This document shows, one piece after another, positions 8,644 through 16,452 of a stretch of 64,000 nucleotides of DNA (position 1 is the first letter of the stretch; every line of letters begins with the position of its first letter). The DNA comes from an uncultured Clostridia bacterium. GTDB taxonomy: Bacteria; Bacillota; Clostridia; Oscillospirales; Ruminococcaceae. The notes beneath the pieces were generated by a model. It did no database searches and was not told the DNA's origin. It saw only the letters and a program-made list of their open reading frames with translations. The DNA lies in the NCBI GenBank assembly GCA_947626165.1, contig CANQRG010000002.1, forward strand, positions 1 through 64,000. The letters are read 5' to 3'. Position numbers and translations under genes: made by a program.

Positions 8644-8691
8644 AATTAAATCAGAAAAACTATTGACGAATAATAAAGCATATTGTAATAA
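8644..8691 (+). promoter_or_regulatory. Box-linked sigma-A promoter for the structured RNA
   Basis: AATTAAATCAGAAAAAC (8644-8660) is followed after two bases by TTGACG (8663-8668), a 17-nt spacer and TAATAA (8686-8691). The same box and geometry recur at 23096 and 48065 with TTGACA. Transcription would begin near 8698, in front of the non-coding RNA and well downstream of the stop at 8615. Confidence 0.65.
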
Positions 8692-8697
8692 AAATAA

Positions 8698-9165
8698 GAT
8701 AACAAGTTTAGTGATTTCGGCTGTTATACTCTTCCTTCTATTGTTGAAAAACACTTGATTTGGGATCAAAAATATAGAGTGTAAGATTACCGAAAATTTC
8801 TATCGGCTATCAAATTTTATCCTTAGAAAATCATATAGCAATATGTGACGATTATAAAACAAAAGGAGTTGAAGACAATGGATAAGCAAGGCGGAAAGTA
8901 AAACTAGATATCACTTTACACTAACTTTAAAATGGAACTTTGTGTCACGGGTTCAAGTCCCGTCCGCCAGAAATTCTTGGTGGTAGCTCAGATGGTAGAG
9001 CAAAAGTATTGAGAGAAATTTGAATTTCCGAATAAAATGAACTTTTTATCTTCATTCGGCTGGTAGGATTCATCCTTCTATTACCTATTACATATAAAGC
9101 CGTATGTTTAAAACAGCGGCAAATATAAAAGAATCCAAAATTTCCGAAATATATTTAAAGAGAGT
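8698..9165 (+). ncRNA. Structured RNA with a circularly permuted tRNA core
   Basis: No long frame lies between 8615 and 9174. The region contains nested helices: 8715-8720 with 8790-8795, 8724-8732 with 8776-8784, and a hairpin 8755-8759/8765-8769. A second set lies 3' of the core: 9028-9033 with 9054-9059, and 9066-9071 with 9131-9136 enclosing a GCCG/CGGC hairpin (9099-9120). The middle (8937-9007) folds as a complete tRNA in permuted order, see the separate entry. A seven-codon frame MDKQGGK with a ribosome binding site (8878-8901) is embedded. Boundaries are set by the promoter at 8663-8691 and the ribosome binding site of the next gene; I do not recognise a known RNA family. Confidence 0.6.
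8937..9007 (+). tRNA. Circularly permuted tRNA-like module
   Basis: In genomic order: anticodon-stem 3' strand ACTTT (8937-8941), variable GTGTC, T-arm ACGGG-TTCAAGT-CCCGT (8947-8963), acceptor 3' strand CCGCCAG (8964-8970), linker AAATTC (8971-8976), acceptor 5' strand TTGGTGG (8977-8983), TA, D-arm GCTC-AGATGGTA-GAGC (8986-9001), A26, anticodon-stem 5' strand AAAGT (9003-9007). Acceptor (7 bp, two G-U) and anticodon (5 bp) strands match across the permutation. Conserved tRNA positions are kept: T8, A14, G15 with C48, G18-G19, A21, and the T-loop TTC. The free ends lie at the anticodon loop, so identity cannot be read. It may be a tRNA mimic, a precursor whose ends are rejoined, or two tRNA remnants. 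Confidence 0.6.
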
Positions 9166-9173
9166 TTATTATT

Positions 9174-9947
9174 ATGACAAAGAAAATTGTTACGCAACCA
9201 ATAATTAAATCAGAAAAACTATTTCTTGACGTTTTTAACTCACTTTGTTATTCACGTAATGCATGGGAAGTATGGGCTGATTTTATTACCGCAACCGCTT
9301 GTTCACTTGCAAACACAGTTGATCGAAGTAGTGAGATTCATAATGAGCGTGAAAAAGAATATGCAAAGTGCATTGAAAGACTTGGAGGAGTTGACAATGT
9401 TGCAAAACTTTTTGCATGTGTTGTAGATGCAGTAGAAGAAAATTCAGAACAAGATTTTCTTGGTGGTTTGTTTATGAAACTAAATCTTAACAATCACTGG
9501 AAAGGTCAATTTTTTACCCCATACTGTGTATGTAGAACAATGGCTGCTATTACAGCAGACGAAATAGAAAACAAAATTGCCAATAATGGATGGGCTTCAA
9601 TAAGTGACCCAGCTTGTGGTGCAGGGGCTACGCTAGTTGCAATGGCTAATGTTCTAAAAGAGCATAATGTTAATTATCAAAATCATGTGCTATTTGTTGC
9701 ACAAGATATTGACCGAGTAACTGGACTTATGTGTTATATTCAATTGTCATTACTCGGATGTGCTGGGTATGTAGTTATTGCCGATACTCTTTGTAATCCA
9801 GCGACTGGGAAAACAGTGCTTTTTCCATATGAAAAAGAGGGTCAAGAATTTTGGTATACTCCAATGTTCTCATCTGATATATGGGCATATCGTAGAAAAT
9901 ATAATCTAATGGATTTATTTTTGGCTAATAACACCAACAAAAAATAA
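9174..9947 (+). CDS. HsdM-like N6-adenine methyltransferase domain protein
   Basis: 257 aa, ATG 9174. After ~115 residues, GQFFTPYCVCRTMAAI is the FTP segment found before motif I in type I (HsdM) methyltransferases. DPACGAGATLVAM (~143-155) is the SAM-binding motif I, and AQDIDRVTGLMCYIQLSLLG matches motifs II-III. The expected catalytic NPPY after these motifs is not evident (ADTLCNPATGK is in that area), and the protein ends early, so it may be a catalytically altered or shortened form. No HsdS or HsdR gene is nearby. A copy of AAATCAGAAAAACTA lies within its first codons. Confidence 0.7.
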   Translation: MTKKIVTQPIIKSEKLFLDVFNSLCYSRNAWEVWADFITATACSLANTVDRSSEIHNEREKEYAKCIERLGGVDNVAKLFACVVDAVEENSEQDFLGGLFMKLNLNNHWKGQFFTPYCVCRTMAAITADEIENKIANNGWASISDPACGAGATLVAMANVLKEHNVNYQNHVLFVAQDIDRVTGLMCYIQLSLLGCAGYVVIADTLCNPATGKTVLFPYEKEGQEFWYTPMFSSDIWAYRRKYNLMDLFLANNTNKK

Positions 9948-9977
9948 GATTGTAAAACAAGAATGGAGGAAAATAAG

Positions 9978-10265
9978 ATGAAATTAATTAATGCAGATAA
10001 ACTAGAAGGTATTTTTAAAGAAGCATGTAAAACTGCATATTTTAGACATAATCCACAAGTAAAAGATGGTGCTGAATTAATTATGGAATTTATTAGAGAA
10101 CTTGATGCCATTGACCCTGAAAGCCTAAAAGAACATGCTAGGTGGGAAATAAATCCTGATGGATATTATCCATATTGCCCAAAATGTAATGAAGAACCTA
10201 AGAACGGTGTTATGAGTAACTACTGCCCTAACTGCGGTGCAAAAATGGATATGGAGGTAAAATAA
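9978..10265 (+). CDS. Small phage zinc-ribbon protein
   Basis: About 95 aa from ATG 9978 (GGAGGAAAATAAG upstream). The N-terminal MKLINADKLEGIFKEACK is the usual opening of phage proteins of this class, and the C-terminal CPKC (~68) and CPNCGAKMDME (~84) make a zinc ribbon like that at 1972-2262. Function unknown. Confidence 0.65.
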   Translation: MKLINADKLEGIFKEACKTAYFRHNPQVKDGAELIMEFIRELDAIDPESLKEHARWEINPDGYYPYCPKCNEEPKNGVMSNYCPNCGAKMDMEVK

Positions 10266-10266
10266 T

Positions 10267-10725
10267 ATGTTAATTTTAATTTTCGTTATAGGCTTATTAA
10301 TACTCGGAGTTGGAATTTTTATATATTTAAAAGATGGCGATGACGCAATTTATTTTTCACTTAATACTATTGGTATCATTCTTTCTTCTCTTGCAATTAT
10401 TGTTGGAATAGCTGTCAGCACGGAATATGTACCAATAATAACTATTGACGACAAAATTGAAATATACAAAAATGAAAACTCTAAAATTGAACAACAAATT
10501 TCCGTAATTGTTGACAACTACATAGAACACGAATCTGAAACATTTAAAAATGTCAAAGATAAAGATGCAATTTCTTTGATTAGTATGTTTCCAGAACTAA
10601 AATCAGACAAGCTGGTTGCTAAGCAAATTAATGTTTATGTTAAAAATAATGAAAAGATAAAAGCTCTTGAATGTGAAAAGCTACGTTATCGAATATATGC
10701 TTGGTGGCTTTTCTTTGGTCATTAA
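10267..10725 (+). CDS. Membrane protein with two N-terminal spans
   Basis: 152 aa. Residues 1-20 and ~33-55 are hydrophobic helices separated by a short charged loop. The remaining ~95 residues are a soluble, partly coiled-coil domain. No family is recognised. It forms a run of four small genes with its downstream neighbours, at spacings of 2-15 nt. Confidence 0.55.
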   Translation: MLILIFVIGLLILGVGIFIYLKDGDDAIYFSLNTIGIILSSLAIIVGIAVSTEYVPIITIDDKIEIYKNENSKIEQQISVIVDNYIEHESETFKNVKDKDAISLISMFPELKSDKLVAKQINVYVKNNEKIKALECEKLRYRIYAWWLFFGH

Positions 10726-10740
10726 TGGAGTTTATAATAT

Positions 10741-11361
10741 ATGGAATCTATAAGAAAATCAATTTTAGCTGGTATTATGATTGGAATCGGCTCTGCCATA
10801 TATCTTACACTTGATAATAGGATTATTGGATCAATATTATTTTCTATAGGACTTTTTATAATTTGTTCATTCGGAATGTTTTTATACACAGGTAAAATTG
10901 GATATGTAATAAAAACTAAAAATAAACCTAATTGTTTTATAATTTGGATTGGAAATTTAGTTGGAAGTATAATTATCTCTATAATAATTAGATTTGCAAA
11001 ACCGGAGCTACATCAGAAAGCGATTCGGATTGTTAATATAAAATTACAACAAAATATTATGTCAATTATTATACTATCTGTTTTATGTGGATTTTTAATG
11101 TTTTTAGCAGTTGATAATTATTCAAAACATAAAGATTCTTTAAGTGGAATTATAGGTATATTTCTATGTGTATCAACTTTTATTCTTTGTGGATTTGAAC
11201 ATAGTATTGCAGATATGAATTTCATTATATTGTCTATTGAACCTAATAATCAAATTATAGAAATGTTGGGCTTTATATTTATTGTATCAATTTTTAATGG
11301 TATAGGAGCTTTGTTGATTCAAACATTAATATATCCCGTAGCTAAAAGAAAGGAAAAATAA
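10741..11361 (+). CDS. Multi-span membrane protein, formate/nitrite transporter-like
   Basis: 206 aa with about six hydrophobic helices. Segments such as ILAGIMIGIGSAIYLT, CFIIWIGNLVGSII and AVDNYSKHKDSLSGIIGIFLCV with GFEHSIADMNF resemble the formate/nitrite transporter (FNT) fold, which has G-x-x-N-LVG and GFEHSVANM motifs. If correct it is a small channel for monovalent anions; the protein is somewhat shorter than typical FNT members (~270 aa). Start ATG 10741. Confidence 0.6.
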   Translation: MESIRKSILAGIMIGIGSAIYLTLDNRIIGSILFSIGLFIICSFGMFLYTGKIGYVIKTKNKPNCFIIWIGNLVGSIIISIIIRFAKPELHQKAIRIVNIKLQQNIMSIIILSVLCGFLMFLAVDNYSKHKDSLSGIIGIFLCVSTFILCGFEHSIADMNFIILSIEPNNQIIEMLGFIFIVSIFNGIGALLIQTLIYPVAKRKEK

Positions 11362-11362
11362 G

Positions 11363-11593
11363 ATGTTTTACTTTTATTGTCCCAAATGTGGATCACAAGA
11401 GATGGTAGATAAATTGCCGAAGGAGATTGTTTGTAATATGAGGGGAGGATATGGTACACCAATTTATCATTATAAATGTAAATTATGTGGCAACTTAAAT
11501 GCTGGATTTATGAAAGTTAAAGAAGGGGATATGAATGAAATAATTTACTATAGGTCTGTAATTAGTTTATATCAAGGTATAAGGAGTAAATAA
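11363..11593 (+). CDS. Zinc-ribbon protein, 76 aa
   Basis: FYCPKCGSQ at the N-terminus and CKLCGN (~38-43) form a zinc ribbon. ATG lies one nt after the preceding stop. Function unknown. Confidence 0.55.
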   Translation: MFYFYCPKCGSQEMVDKLPKEIVCNMRGGYGTPIYHYKCKLCGNLNAGFMKVKEGDMNEIIYYRSVISLYQGIRSK

Positions 11594-11594
11594 C

Positions 11595-11783
11595 ATGTTA
11601 AGAAAGTTGATTGCAATGCTTGTAAAGGTTTTTAATCCATCTTATATAGGTATGTATTCCGCGTGTAAATCACATGTTTTTGAACGAAATCAACTTAGAG
11701 AGATACCAAAAACATCAATATTAGCAACTACAACTTATGAAAGAAGGTTTAAACGCGAGAATGATAACTATGAAGAAGAGTAA
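11595..11783 (+). CDS. Hypothetical protein, 62 aa
   Basis: A basic protein with a short hydrophobic N-terminus (LRKLIAMLVKVFNPSYIGMY). ATG lies one nt after the preceding stop behind AAGGAGTAAATAAC. No family recognised. Confidence 0.45.
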   Translation: MLRKLIAMLVKVFNPSYIGMYSACKSHVFERNQLREIPKTSILATTTYERRFKRENDNYEEE

Positions 11784-11826
11784 TCGTATTAGTCAAACTA
11801 ACAAAAAAAGAAAACTCTACAAGTAA
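11770..11826 (+). CDS. Possible 18-aa basic peptide
   Basis: MKKSNRISQTNKKRKLYK overlaps the end of the preceding gene in another frame. It may simply be a chance frame; reported because the overlap style is like that of its neighbours. Confidence 0.2.
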   Translation: MKKSNRISQTNKKRKLYK

Positions 11827-12009
11827 ATTTTAAATAATTATAACTATTATATTATCTATACTTCCATAATAAAATGTGGGTTTTATCAAAGAAATAATAG
11901 TATTTATTAAAGGAATAATTGAAATGACAGTCAAAAATACATAGTTGGACACGAAAAGAGAATTTTATGAAATTCGTGCTGGAGGAAGTTAAAAAGAGAG
12001 GCGTTATTA

Positions 12010-12342
12010 ATGATTAATAAAAAGGAAAAGCGTAGTCATGAGGAACTGATAAAACTTATACAAGAGAACCCAAACTTACCTGTAGTTCCGATGGTAAATG
12101 CAGAAATCGTATGTGGTGATGATTGCAGATATTATCTTGGAGAATGGGGTAGTGTGAGTGTGGATGAATATTGTCTAAGTGAGGAAAGAGTATATTTCCG
12201 TAGTGATGATGATATTGAAGAACCGCTTACAGACATACTTGGCTGGGACGCATATGAAAAAATGAGCGATGAGGAGGCAAATAAAGCATATGCAGAACTT
12301 CCATGGGTAAAGGCTATTGTTGTCTACATCGAATATATATAG
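12010..12342 (+). CDS. Conserved phage protein, 110 aa (ELIKLIQENP type)
   Basis: An acidic protein with the recurring phage motif EELIKLIQENPNLPVVPMV and a C-terminal WVKAIVVYIEYI. It is common in Firmicutes phages, with no known function. ATG 12010 follows GAGAGGCGTTATTA. A gene-poor 180-nt spacer precedes it. Confidence 0.65.
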   Translation: MINKKEKRSHEELIKLIQENPNLPVVPMVNAEIVCGDDCRYYLGEWGSVSVDEYCLSEERVYFRSDDDIEEPLTDILGWDAYEKMSDEEANKAYAELPWVKAIVVYIEYI

Positions 12343-12354
12343 CAGGAGGGTAAA

Positions 12355-12534
12355 ATGCTTAGAGATATATCTAAATACCCATATGACAAGAAACATAAAT
12401 GTAAGATATTCTACTGCAACCATCGCAGAGATAGATATTGTTGCTTTTATTGCGGTAGCAAAGATTTTTGCCCGAATACGTGTTTAAACAATCCTGAGAA
12501 GTGCGGCAAGGTATTAAATAGATTGGATGAGTGA
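12355..12534 (+). CDS. Cysteine-rich small protein, 59 aa
   Basis: ATG 12355 behind AGGAGGGTAAA. Cysteine pairs in CKIFYC, CCFYCG and the run DFCPNTCLNNPEKCG suggest two zinc sites. The function is unknown. Confidence 0.55.
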   Translation: MLRDISKYPYDKKHKCKIFYCNHRRDRYCCFYCGSKDFCPNTCLNNPEKCGKVLNRLDE

Positions 12535-12539
12535 TGTAG

Positions 12540-13328
12540 TTGCTAGAAGTTATCTATAGAATATATGAAGTAGCTGATGAACAAACAGCAACCGAAAATT
12601 TAAAGAAAAACTCAGAGTTCGGATTGTATTCTTCTACTAGTAAAGCACAGAATATAGAACTTCTTATGGATTGTTTAGTTTGTGACAGTAGAGAACATTT
12701 CAAAGATATTATTCGTAGTCAATATGGCAACAATATCGCTTTTAGATATAGTAAAAAACTTAATGCTGGCGATTTATATTGCATTATTATTGGAGAGCAT
12801 TGTTACAATGTAGAGAGATATTTTAACAAAATAACTTTCAAATGTGATTTTTGTGGTGCAAATATAGAAACATATTTAGGTAAAGCAATTTGTTTCTCTG
12901 ATTATGAAATTAGGAATAGTTTCTTTGGTATTCAGGAATATACAGATAAAAGATTTTGCTGTAATCAGTGTAAACAGGCGTATGAAGAAAGAGTTAAGAA
13001 ACAGTTAAAGCCAGATAATGAACAAGAATTTTATGTTACGAAAGATATGTTTACAGAAGATATATCAGGTTACATATATAAGATTACTAAGAAATCTACA
13101 GGTGAATTTTACGTAGGACAGACAATTTATGCACCAATATTCCGATGGGGTCAACACTTAAAAACCGAAAGATTTCCGATTAAAAATATTATTGACTATA
13201 AATTTGAAGTGCTTGAAGTTGTGCCAAAATCTGAGAATATTTTAGAAAGGGAAAAATATTATATTCAGAAACTATATAAAGAAAACCCTGAAAAATCTTT
13301 AAACATAGCTTGTACAAAATTAACATAA
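12540..13328 (+). CDS. GIY-YIG nuclease with zinc finger
   Basis: 262 aa, TTG start. The middle CDFCGAN and FCCNQCKQAYEE elements form a zinc-binding module (~100-150). The C-terminal ~85 residues begin SGYIYKITKKSTGEFYVGQT, the GIY-YIG nuclease core, and end in the EREKYYIQKL segment that holds the catalytic glutamate. The N-terminal ~95 residues are unfamiliar. It is probably a free-standing homing-type or DNA-processing nuclease, and no intron boundary is seen around it. Confidence 0.7.
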   Translation: MLEVIYRIYEVADEQTATENLKKNSEFGLYSSTSKAQNIELLMDCLVCDSREHFKDIIRSQYGNNIAFRYSKKLNAGDLYCIIIGEHCYNVERYFNKITFKCDFCGANIETYLGKAICFSDYEIRNSFFGIQEYTDKRFCCNQCKQAYEERVKKQLKPDNEQEFYVTKDMFTEDISGYIYKITKKSTGEFYVGQTIYAPIFRWGQHLKTERFPIKNIIDYKFEVLEVVPKSENILEREKYYIQKLYKENPEKSLNIACTKLT

Positions 13329-13345
13329 GAGAGAGGGCAAAGAGA

Positions 13346-13759
13346 ATGACGTGTAAAGATTGTATTAATTTTGAATGTTGCAAAAGCCAAAATAGCGAAA
13401 AAATAAGTTACTATGACGGATTATCTTGTATGGAAAATAAATGTCATGGATTTAAGAACAAATCACAATACATAAAGTTACCTTGCAAGGTGGGAGATAC
13501 AGTGTATGTTGATACGAGGACACTTCCTAATGACATTCCGCCTTATTTAGTGGATATTAAAGAGGAAAACTTACCTGCTTATTTTGTAGGAAAAGTAGTT
13601 TCTTTCCGCATTACCGAAAAGAAAAAATTAGTCAAAATAAGAATACAAGAAAAATGGCTTGATAATTACTATTTTTGTAGTTTCGGCAAAACTGTATTTC
13701 TCACTCATGAGGAAGCAGAAAAAGCATTAGGGGAGGTCAAAGAGAATGACAGCAAATAA
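13346..13759 (+). CDS. Conserved phage zinc protein (CKDCINF...LPCKVGDTVY)
   Basis: 137 aa from ATG 13346, preceded by AGAGAGGGCAAAGAGA. The N-terminal CKDCINFECC motif and IKLPCKVGDTVYVDT are hallmarks of a widespread Clostridia phage family without known function. Zinc binding is likely. It overlaps the following gene by 14 nt. Confidence 0.65.
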   Translation: MTCKDCINFECCKSQNSEKISYYDGLSCMENKCHGFKNKSQYIKLPCKVGDTVYVDTRTLPNDIPPYLVDIKEENLPAYFVGKVVSFRITEKKKLVKIRIQEKWLDNYYFCSFGKTVFLTHEEAEKALGEVKENDSK

Positions 13760-13994
13760 AAAATTAAAGCCTTGTCCGTTTTGTGGAAGTGAAGCAATGA
13801 TAGTAAACGATTGGAGTGTAGGTTTTCAAAAAGAGATGTATACAGTTGAATGTACTAATGATGAATGTACTGCAACTATCAACAAAATGAAGGAGACTCA
13901 AGATGAAGTAATAAAAATTTGGAACAGAAGAGTTGACAATAAAATAACAAAGTTTGATGATAAAGAAGGTAAAAAGGAAACAAAAAAGCATTAG
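13746..13994 (+). CDS. Lar-family restriction alleviation protein
   Basis: 82 aa. LKPCPFCGSEA at the N-terminus, CTNDECTA and a terminal WNRRV follow the pattern of the Lar family: two CxxC-like pairs and an aromatic-arginine end. Lar of the Rac prophage lowers restriction by a type I enzyme. In Firmicutes phages the function is inferred only from the domain. Its association with many methyltransferases in the window fits an anti-restriction role. Confidence 0.65.
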   Translation: MTANKKLKPCPFCGSEAMIVNDWSVGFQKEMYTVECTNDECTATINKMKETQDEVIKIWNRRVDNKITKFDDKEGKKETKKH

Positions 13995-14043
13995 AAAAGA
14001 AAGAAAAAGCAAAGTATTTGGGTATAGCTGGAGGTAATTAAAA

Positions 14044-14667
14044 ATGAAAGAACCTTTTGGTAAAAGGGCAAATCCTCATTTAATATATGAAAAATATAAA
14101 AACTGTGTTTTCTATCATGTCTCCAATCACAAAGGAGAACAAGCTATTATAGAACCTTGTATTTTAAGAATTCGTCATAATAGCAATTTGCTATACGTTA
14201 CATTTAATAAGAAATGGAAATTAAGTGAGTGGGGACACCCTATTACATCTGGGAGTTGGGAAAATTTATTTTTAAATTATAATGAGGCAAAAAAGCTTGC
14301 AAAAGAAAGAAATGACAGATTTTTATCATTCAGACATGAACCGTTTCTTTCTCATAAAGTATTACAAGAACATTTTGACGAGTTAAAAAAGACAGAAGAA
14401 CTAATTGATAAACTACTTTCTGATTTTGAAAATTACGGCGGTATTGATTTTTGTGATGTTAGTGCAGGTGGGATTCAAGTTAGAATACACCATAACAGTA
14501 TTTCTGGTTATACATTTGGTGATCAAAAGACAATTCTTTATGACTTTTCAAATATTAAGGAAATACCATTTGAAGTAGTAGAGGAGTTTATTAGAATTGA
14601 CAATCCAAAGGCGATTAACAAAGAAAAAGATTTCATTGCATATGGAGAAAAATACGGTTGGGATTAA
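14044..14667 (+). CDS. Hypothetical protein, 207 aa
   Basis: A soluble mixed alpha/beta protein. No motif is recognised. The ribosome binding site GGAGGTAATTAAAA precedes the ATG. It is followed by a spacer with an AATTAAATCAGAAAAA box. Confidence 0.5.
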   Translation: MKEPFGKRANPHLIYEKYKNCVFYHVSNHKGEQAIIEPCILRIRHNSNLLYVTFNKKWKLSEWGHPITSGSWENLFLNYNEAKKLAKERNDRFLSFRHEPFLSHKVLQEHFDELKKTEELIDKLLSDFENYGGIDFCDVSAGGIQVRIHHNSISGYTFGDQKTILYDFSNIKEIPFEVVEEFIRIDNPKAINKEKDFIAYGEKYGWD

Positions 14668-14717
14668 AGTGGGAATGTGTTAGGTTATATAAATTTAGCT
14701 TATAGTATCTTTGTCAA

Positions 14718-14733
14718 AATTAAATCAGAAAAA
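14718..14733 (+). promoter_or_regulatory. AATTAAATCAGAAAAA box copy
   Basis: The exact 16-mer lies 42 nt before the start of the HPr-like gene. No clear TTGACA follows, and TATATT (14738-14743) could be a weak -10. It is one member of the repeated box family. Confidence 0.45.
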
Positions 14734-14774
14734 TTATTATATTAACATATAAATGGGAGGTTTTTAAAAACAAC

Positions 14775-15014
14775 ATGAATAATATTAACACATTAATGAT
14801 TAAATTAGAAAAAGTTACAGATGTACAGAAATTTGCTGTTATTGCAAGTCGTTATAAAAATTTAGAATTGAGGTCTGGAAGATATATAGTAAGTGCAAGT
14901 TCTTTAATGGGTATTTTATCTCTTGATTTAGAAAATCCAATTAAACTTTGCTATTTTAATGAAAATAATACAAAGGATATTAAAAAAGATTTTGCACAAT
15001 GGATTGTTTCATAA
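14775..15014 (+). CDS. HPr-like small protein lacking the phospho-histidine
   Basis: 79 aa. The arrangement VQKFAVIASRYKNLELRSG followed by SASSLMGILSLDLENPI follows HPr of the phosphotransferase system, in which the second segment is (K)SIMGVMSLGL. The active-site His15 region (ARPAT) is replaced by TDVQKF, so it cannot be phosphorylated in the usual way. It may be a structural or regulatory relative. Start ATG 14775 behind GGGAGGTTTTTAAAAACAAC. Confidence 0.5.
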   Translation: MNNINTLMIKLEKVTDVQKFAVIASRYKNLELRSGRYIVSASSLMGILSLDLENPIKLCYFNENNTKDIKKDFAQWIVS

Positions 15015-15042
15015 TATTTGAGCTATGAGGGAGGTATAAGGC

Positions 15043-15540
15043 ATGAGAGAGATATTGTTTAGAGGTCAAACAAGGCGAAAAGGCGAGAAAGTCCGTATGG
15101 ACGGAACGCCTGTTAAAAGTAATTGGGTATATGGCGGCATATTTCCGAATAACGATGGCGGAGATTTTGCGATTATCTATCAGCAAAAGCCGCAAATCGA
15201 AAAATTCCCTGTATATGCTGACACTGTCGGACAATACACAGGCTTAAAAGACAAGAACGGCAAGGAGATTTTTGAGGGGGATATTGTGAAGTTCTTTGGT
15301 ATGAAAGGTGAAATAACCAAAGTATGCGGTGCGTTCGGCATTGGCACCTCAAAGCAAATAAACTATGATAAACTCGAAACAAAAATACCGTATGGTAATA
15401 GTCCTGCATTCTGTTACAACGATAATTTCATATCGCTTTGGGAACTATGGTGGAATTATGAACAGGACGACAACTTGTTGTGTGAAGTTGAAGTCATGGG
15501 CAACATCTTTGACAATCCAAACTTACTTACGGAGGACTAA
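15043..15540 (+). CDS. YopX family phage protein
   Basis: 165 aa. REILFRGQTRRKGEKV, NWVYGGIF, DTVGQYTGLKDKNGKEIFEGD and a terminal VEVMGNIFDNPNLL are the consecutive signatures of the YopX domain, found in many Gram-positive phages. Its role is unknown. The codons are slightly richer in G+C than its neighbours, consistent with mosaic acquisition. GAGGGAGGTATAAGGC precedes the ATG. Confidence 0.85.
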   Translation: MREILFRGQTRRKGEKVRMDGTPVKSNWVYGGIFPNNDGGDFAIIYQQKPQIEKFPVYADTVGQYTGLKDKNGKEIFEGDIVKFFGMKGEITKVCGAFGIGTSKQINYDKLETKIPYGNSPAFCYNDNFISLWELWWNYEQDDNLLCEVEVMGNIFDNPNLLTED

Positions 15541-15597
15541 CCAAATCGAAAAGTAGGATGAATAATAAAATGCTGTTTTTTATGTGGAGGAATTATA

Positions 15598-15792
15598 TTG
15601 CCTTATATTTTTGCAGAGGTTTTAAAATATACAAGAACAGAATATGGAAAATTAATAAGGAATTTGTATGAACAGGGGATAGTAAAAGAAAGAAGATGTA
15701 ATATGAGAAAACTAATTCCCAGAAAAGATAGTATATCTAATACAATAACTACGGTACTTAAAGATAACTACATTATAGAGTTAAAAGAATGA
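15598..15792 (+). pseudogene. C5-methyltransferase-like C-terminal fragment
   Basis: TTG 15598 behind GGAGGAATTATA. The end MRKLIPRKDSISNTITTVLK resembles the region near the end of Dcm enzymes in which RKLTP and NTITT motifs occur. The 64-aa product has no catalytic part. It is the first of several methyltransferase pieces in the next 2 kb. Confidence 0.35.
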
Positions 15793-15872
15793 GTAAAATA
15801 ACTCAGCAAAAATAGTTTTTCTGGTTTTTAATACTATTATGATAATTTGTAAAAGTGAGATGAATAATTAGT

Positions 15873-16452
15873 TTGAAAAATAAAAAAAATTATGAACTTG
15901 TAAATTTTTGTGAGCTTGATAAGTATGCTGCAAAAAGTTACTGTGCTATACATAGTGTTGATGAGTCTTTAAATCTTGGAGATATAACGAAGGTTGATGA
16001 AACAAAATTAAAACCATTTAATATGATTTGCGGCGGTAGTCCTTGCACCGATTTTAGTGTAGCGGGCAAACAAGCTGGCAGCACTTGGACATGCCAAGAA
16101 GAATATCGTTGGAAAGAAATTCAAAGAGACTTTTGATATGTTTATCCAGGAGTTGCACGAGTACGGATATAACACATATTACAAAGTCTTAAATGCCAAA
16201 GACTACGGTATACCGCAAAACCGAGAACGTGTCTATCTGATTATCATTTTGAAAGAATATGATAACGGTAAGTTTGTTTTTCCAGAAGGATTTGATAACG
16301 GTAAACGCTTGAAAGATATGCTTGAAGATGAAGTTGACGAAAAATTCTATGTCAATACACCTAAAGCCCGCGAATTGATTGAGCAGCCAGGGCGGGGGGG
16401 GAGAGGGAGCATAGACAATCATCAATGGGATTTGGTTCAGACAAAACAATGA
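15873..16452 (+). pseudogene. C5-cytosine methyltransferase, N-terminal and middle pieces
   Basis: From TTG 15873 the frame reads YELVNFCELDKYAAKSYCAIH, GDITKVDE and GGSPCTDFSVAGKQAG, which contains the catalytic Pro-Cys. It breaks at about 16100-16136 and resumes at 16138 with ELHEYGYNTYYKVLNAKDYG and PQNRERVYLI, then runs into a G8 tract (16394-16401) and a stop at 16452. The RG-rich segment just before motif I (FSGIGAFE) is missing at the front but occurs at the far end of the locus (17518-17565). The piece between PCT and the KVLNAKDYG region, including ENV, is deleted. Confidence 0.7.

Noticed and set aside
8937-9007. Permuted (two-piece) tmRNA
   Set aside because: The layout is similar, but the module has a full D-stem and anticodon stem, and lacks the G3-U70 pair and the tmRNA D-loop sequence. 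No tag frame follows the 5' half.
8640-9165. Permuted group I intron around the tRNA
   Set aside because: I could not find convincing P, Q, R and S core elements in the flanks, and no choice of splice sites gave both a U before the 5' site, a final G in the intron and a 7-nt anticodon loop. Kept only as an alternative.
9203-9220. AAATCAGAAAAACTA within the HsdM-like gene as a promoter
   Set aside because: It lies inside codons 10-16 of a good gene and is followed by TTTCTTGACG without a -10; probably inherited with the repeat or chance.
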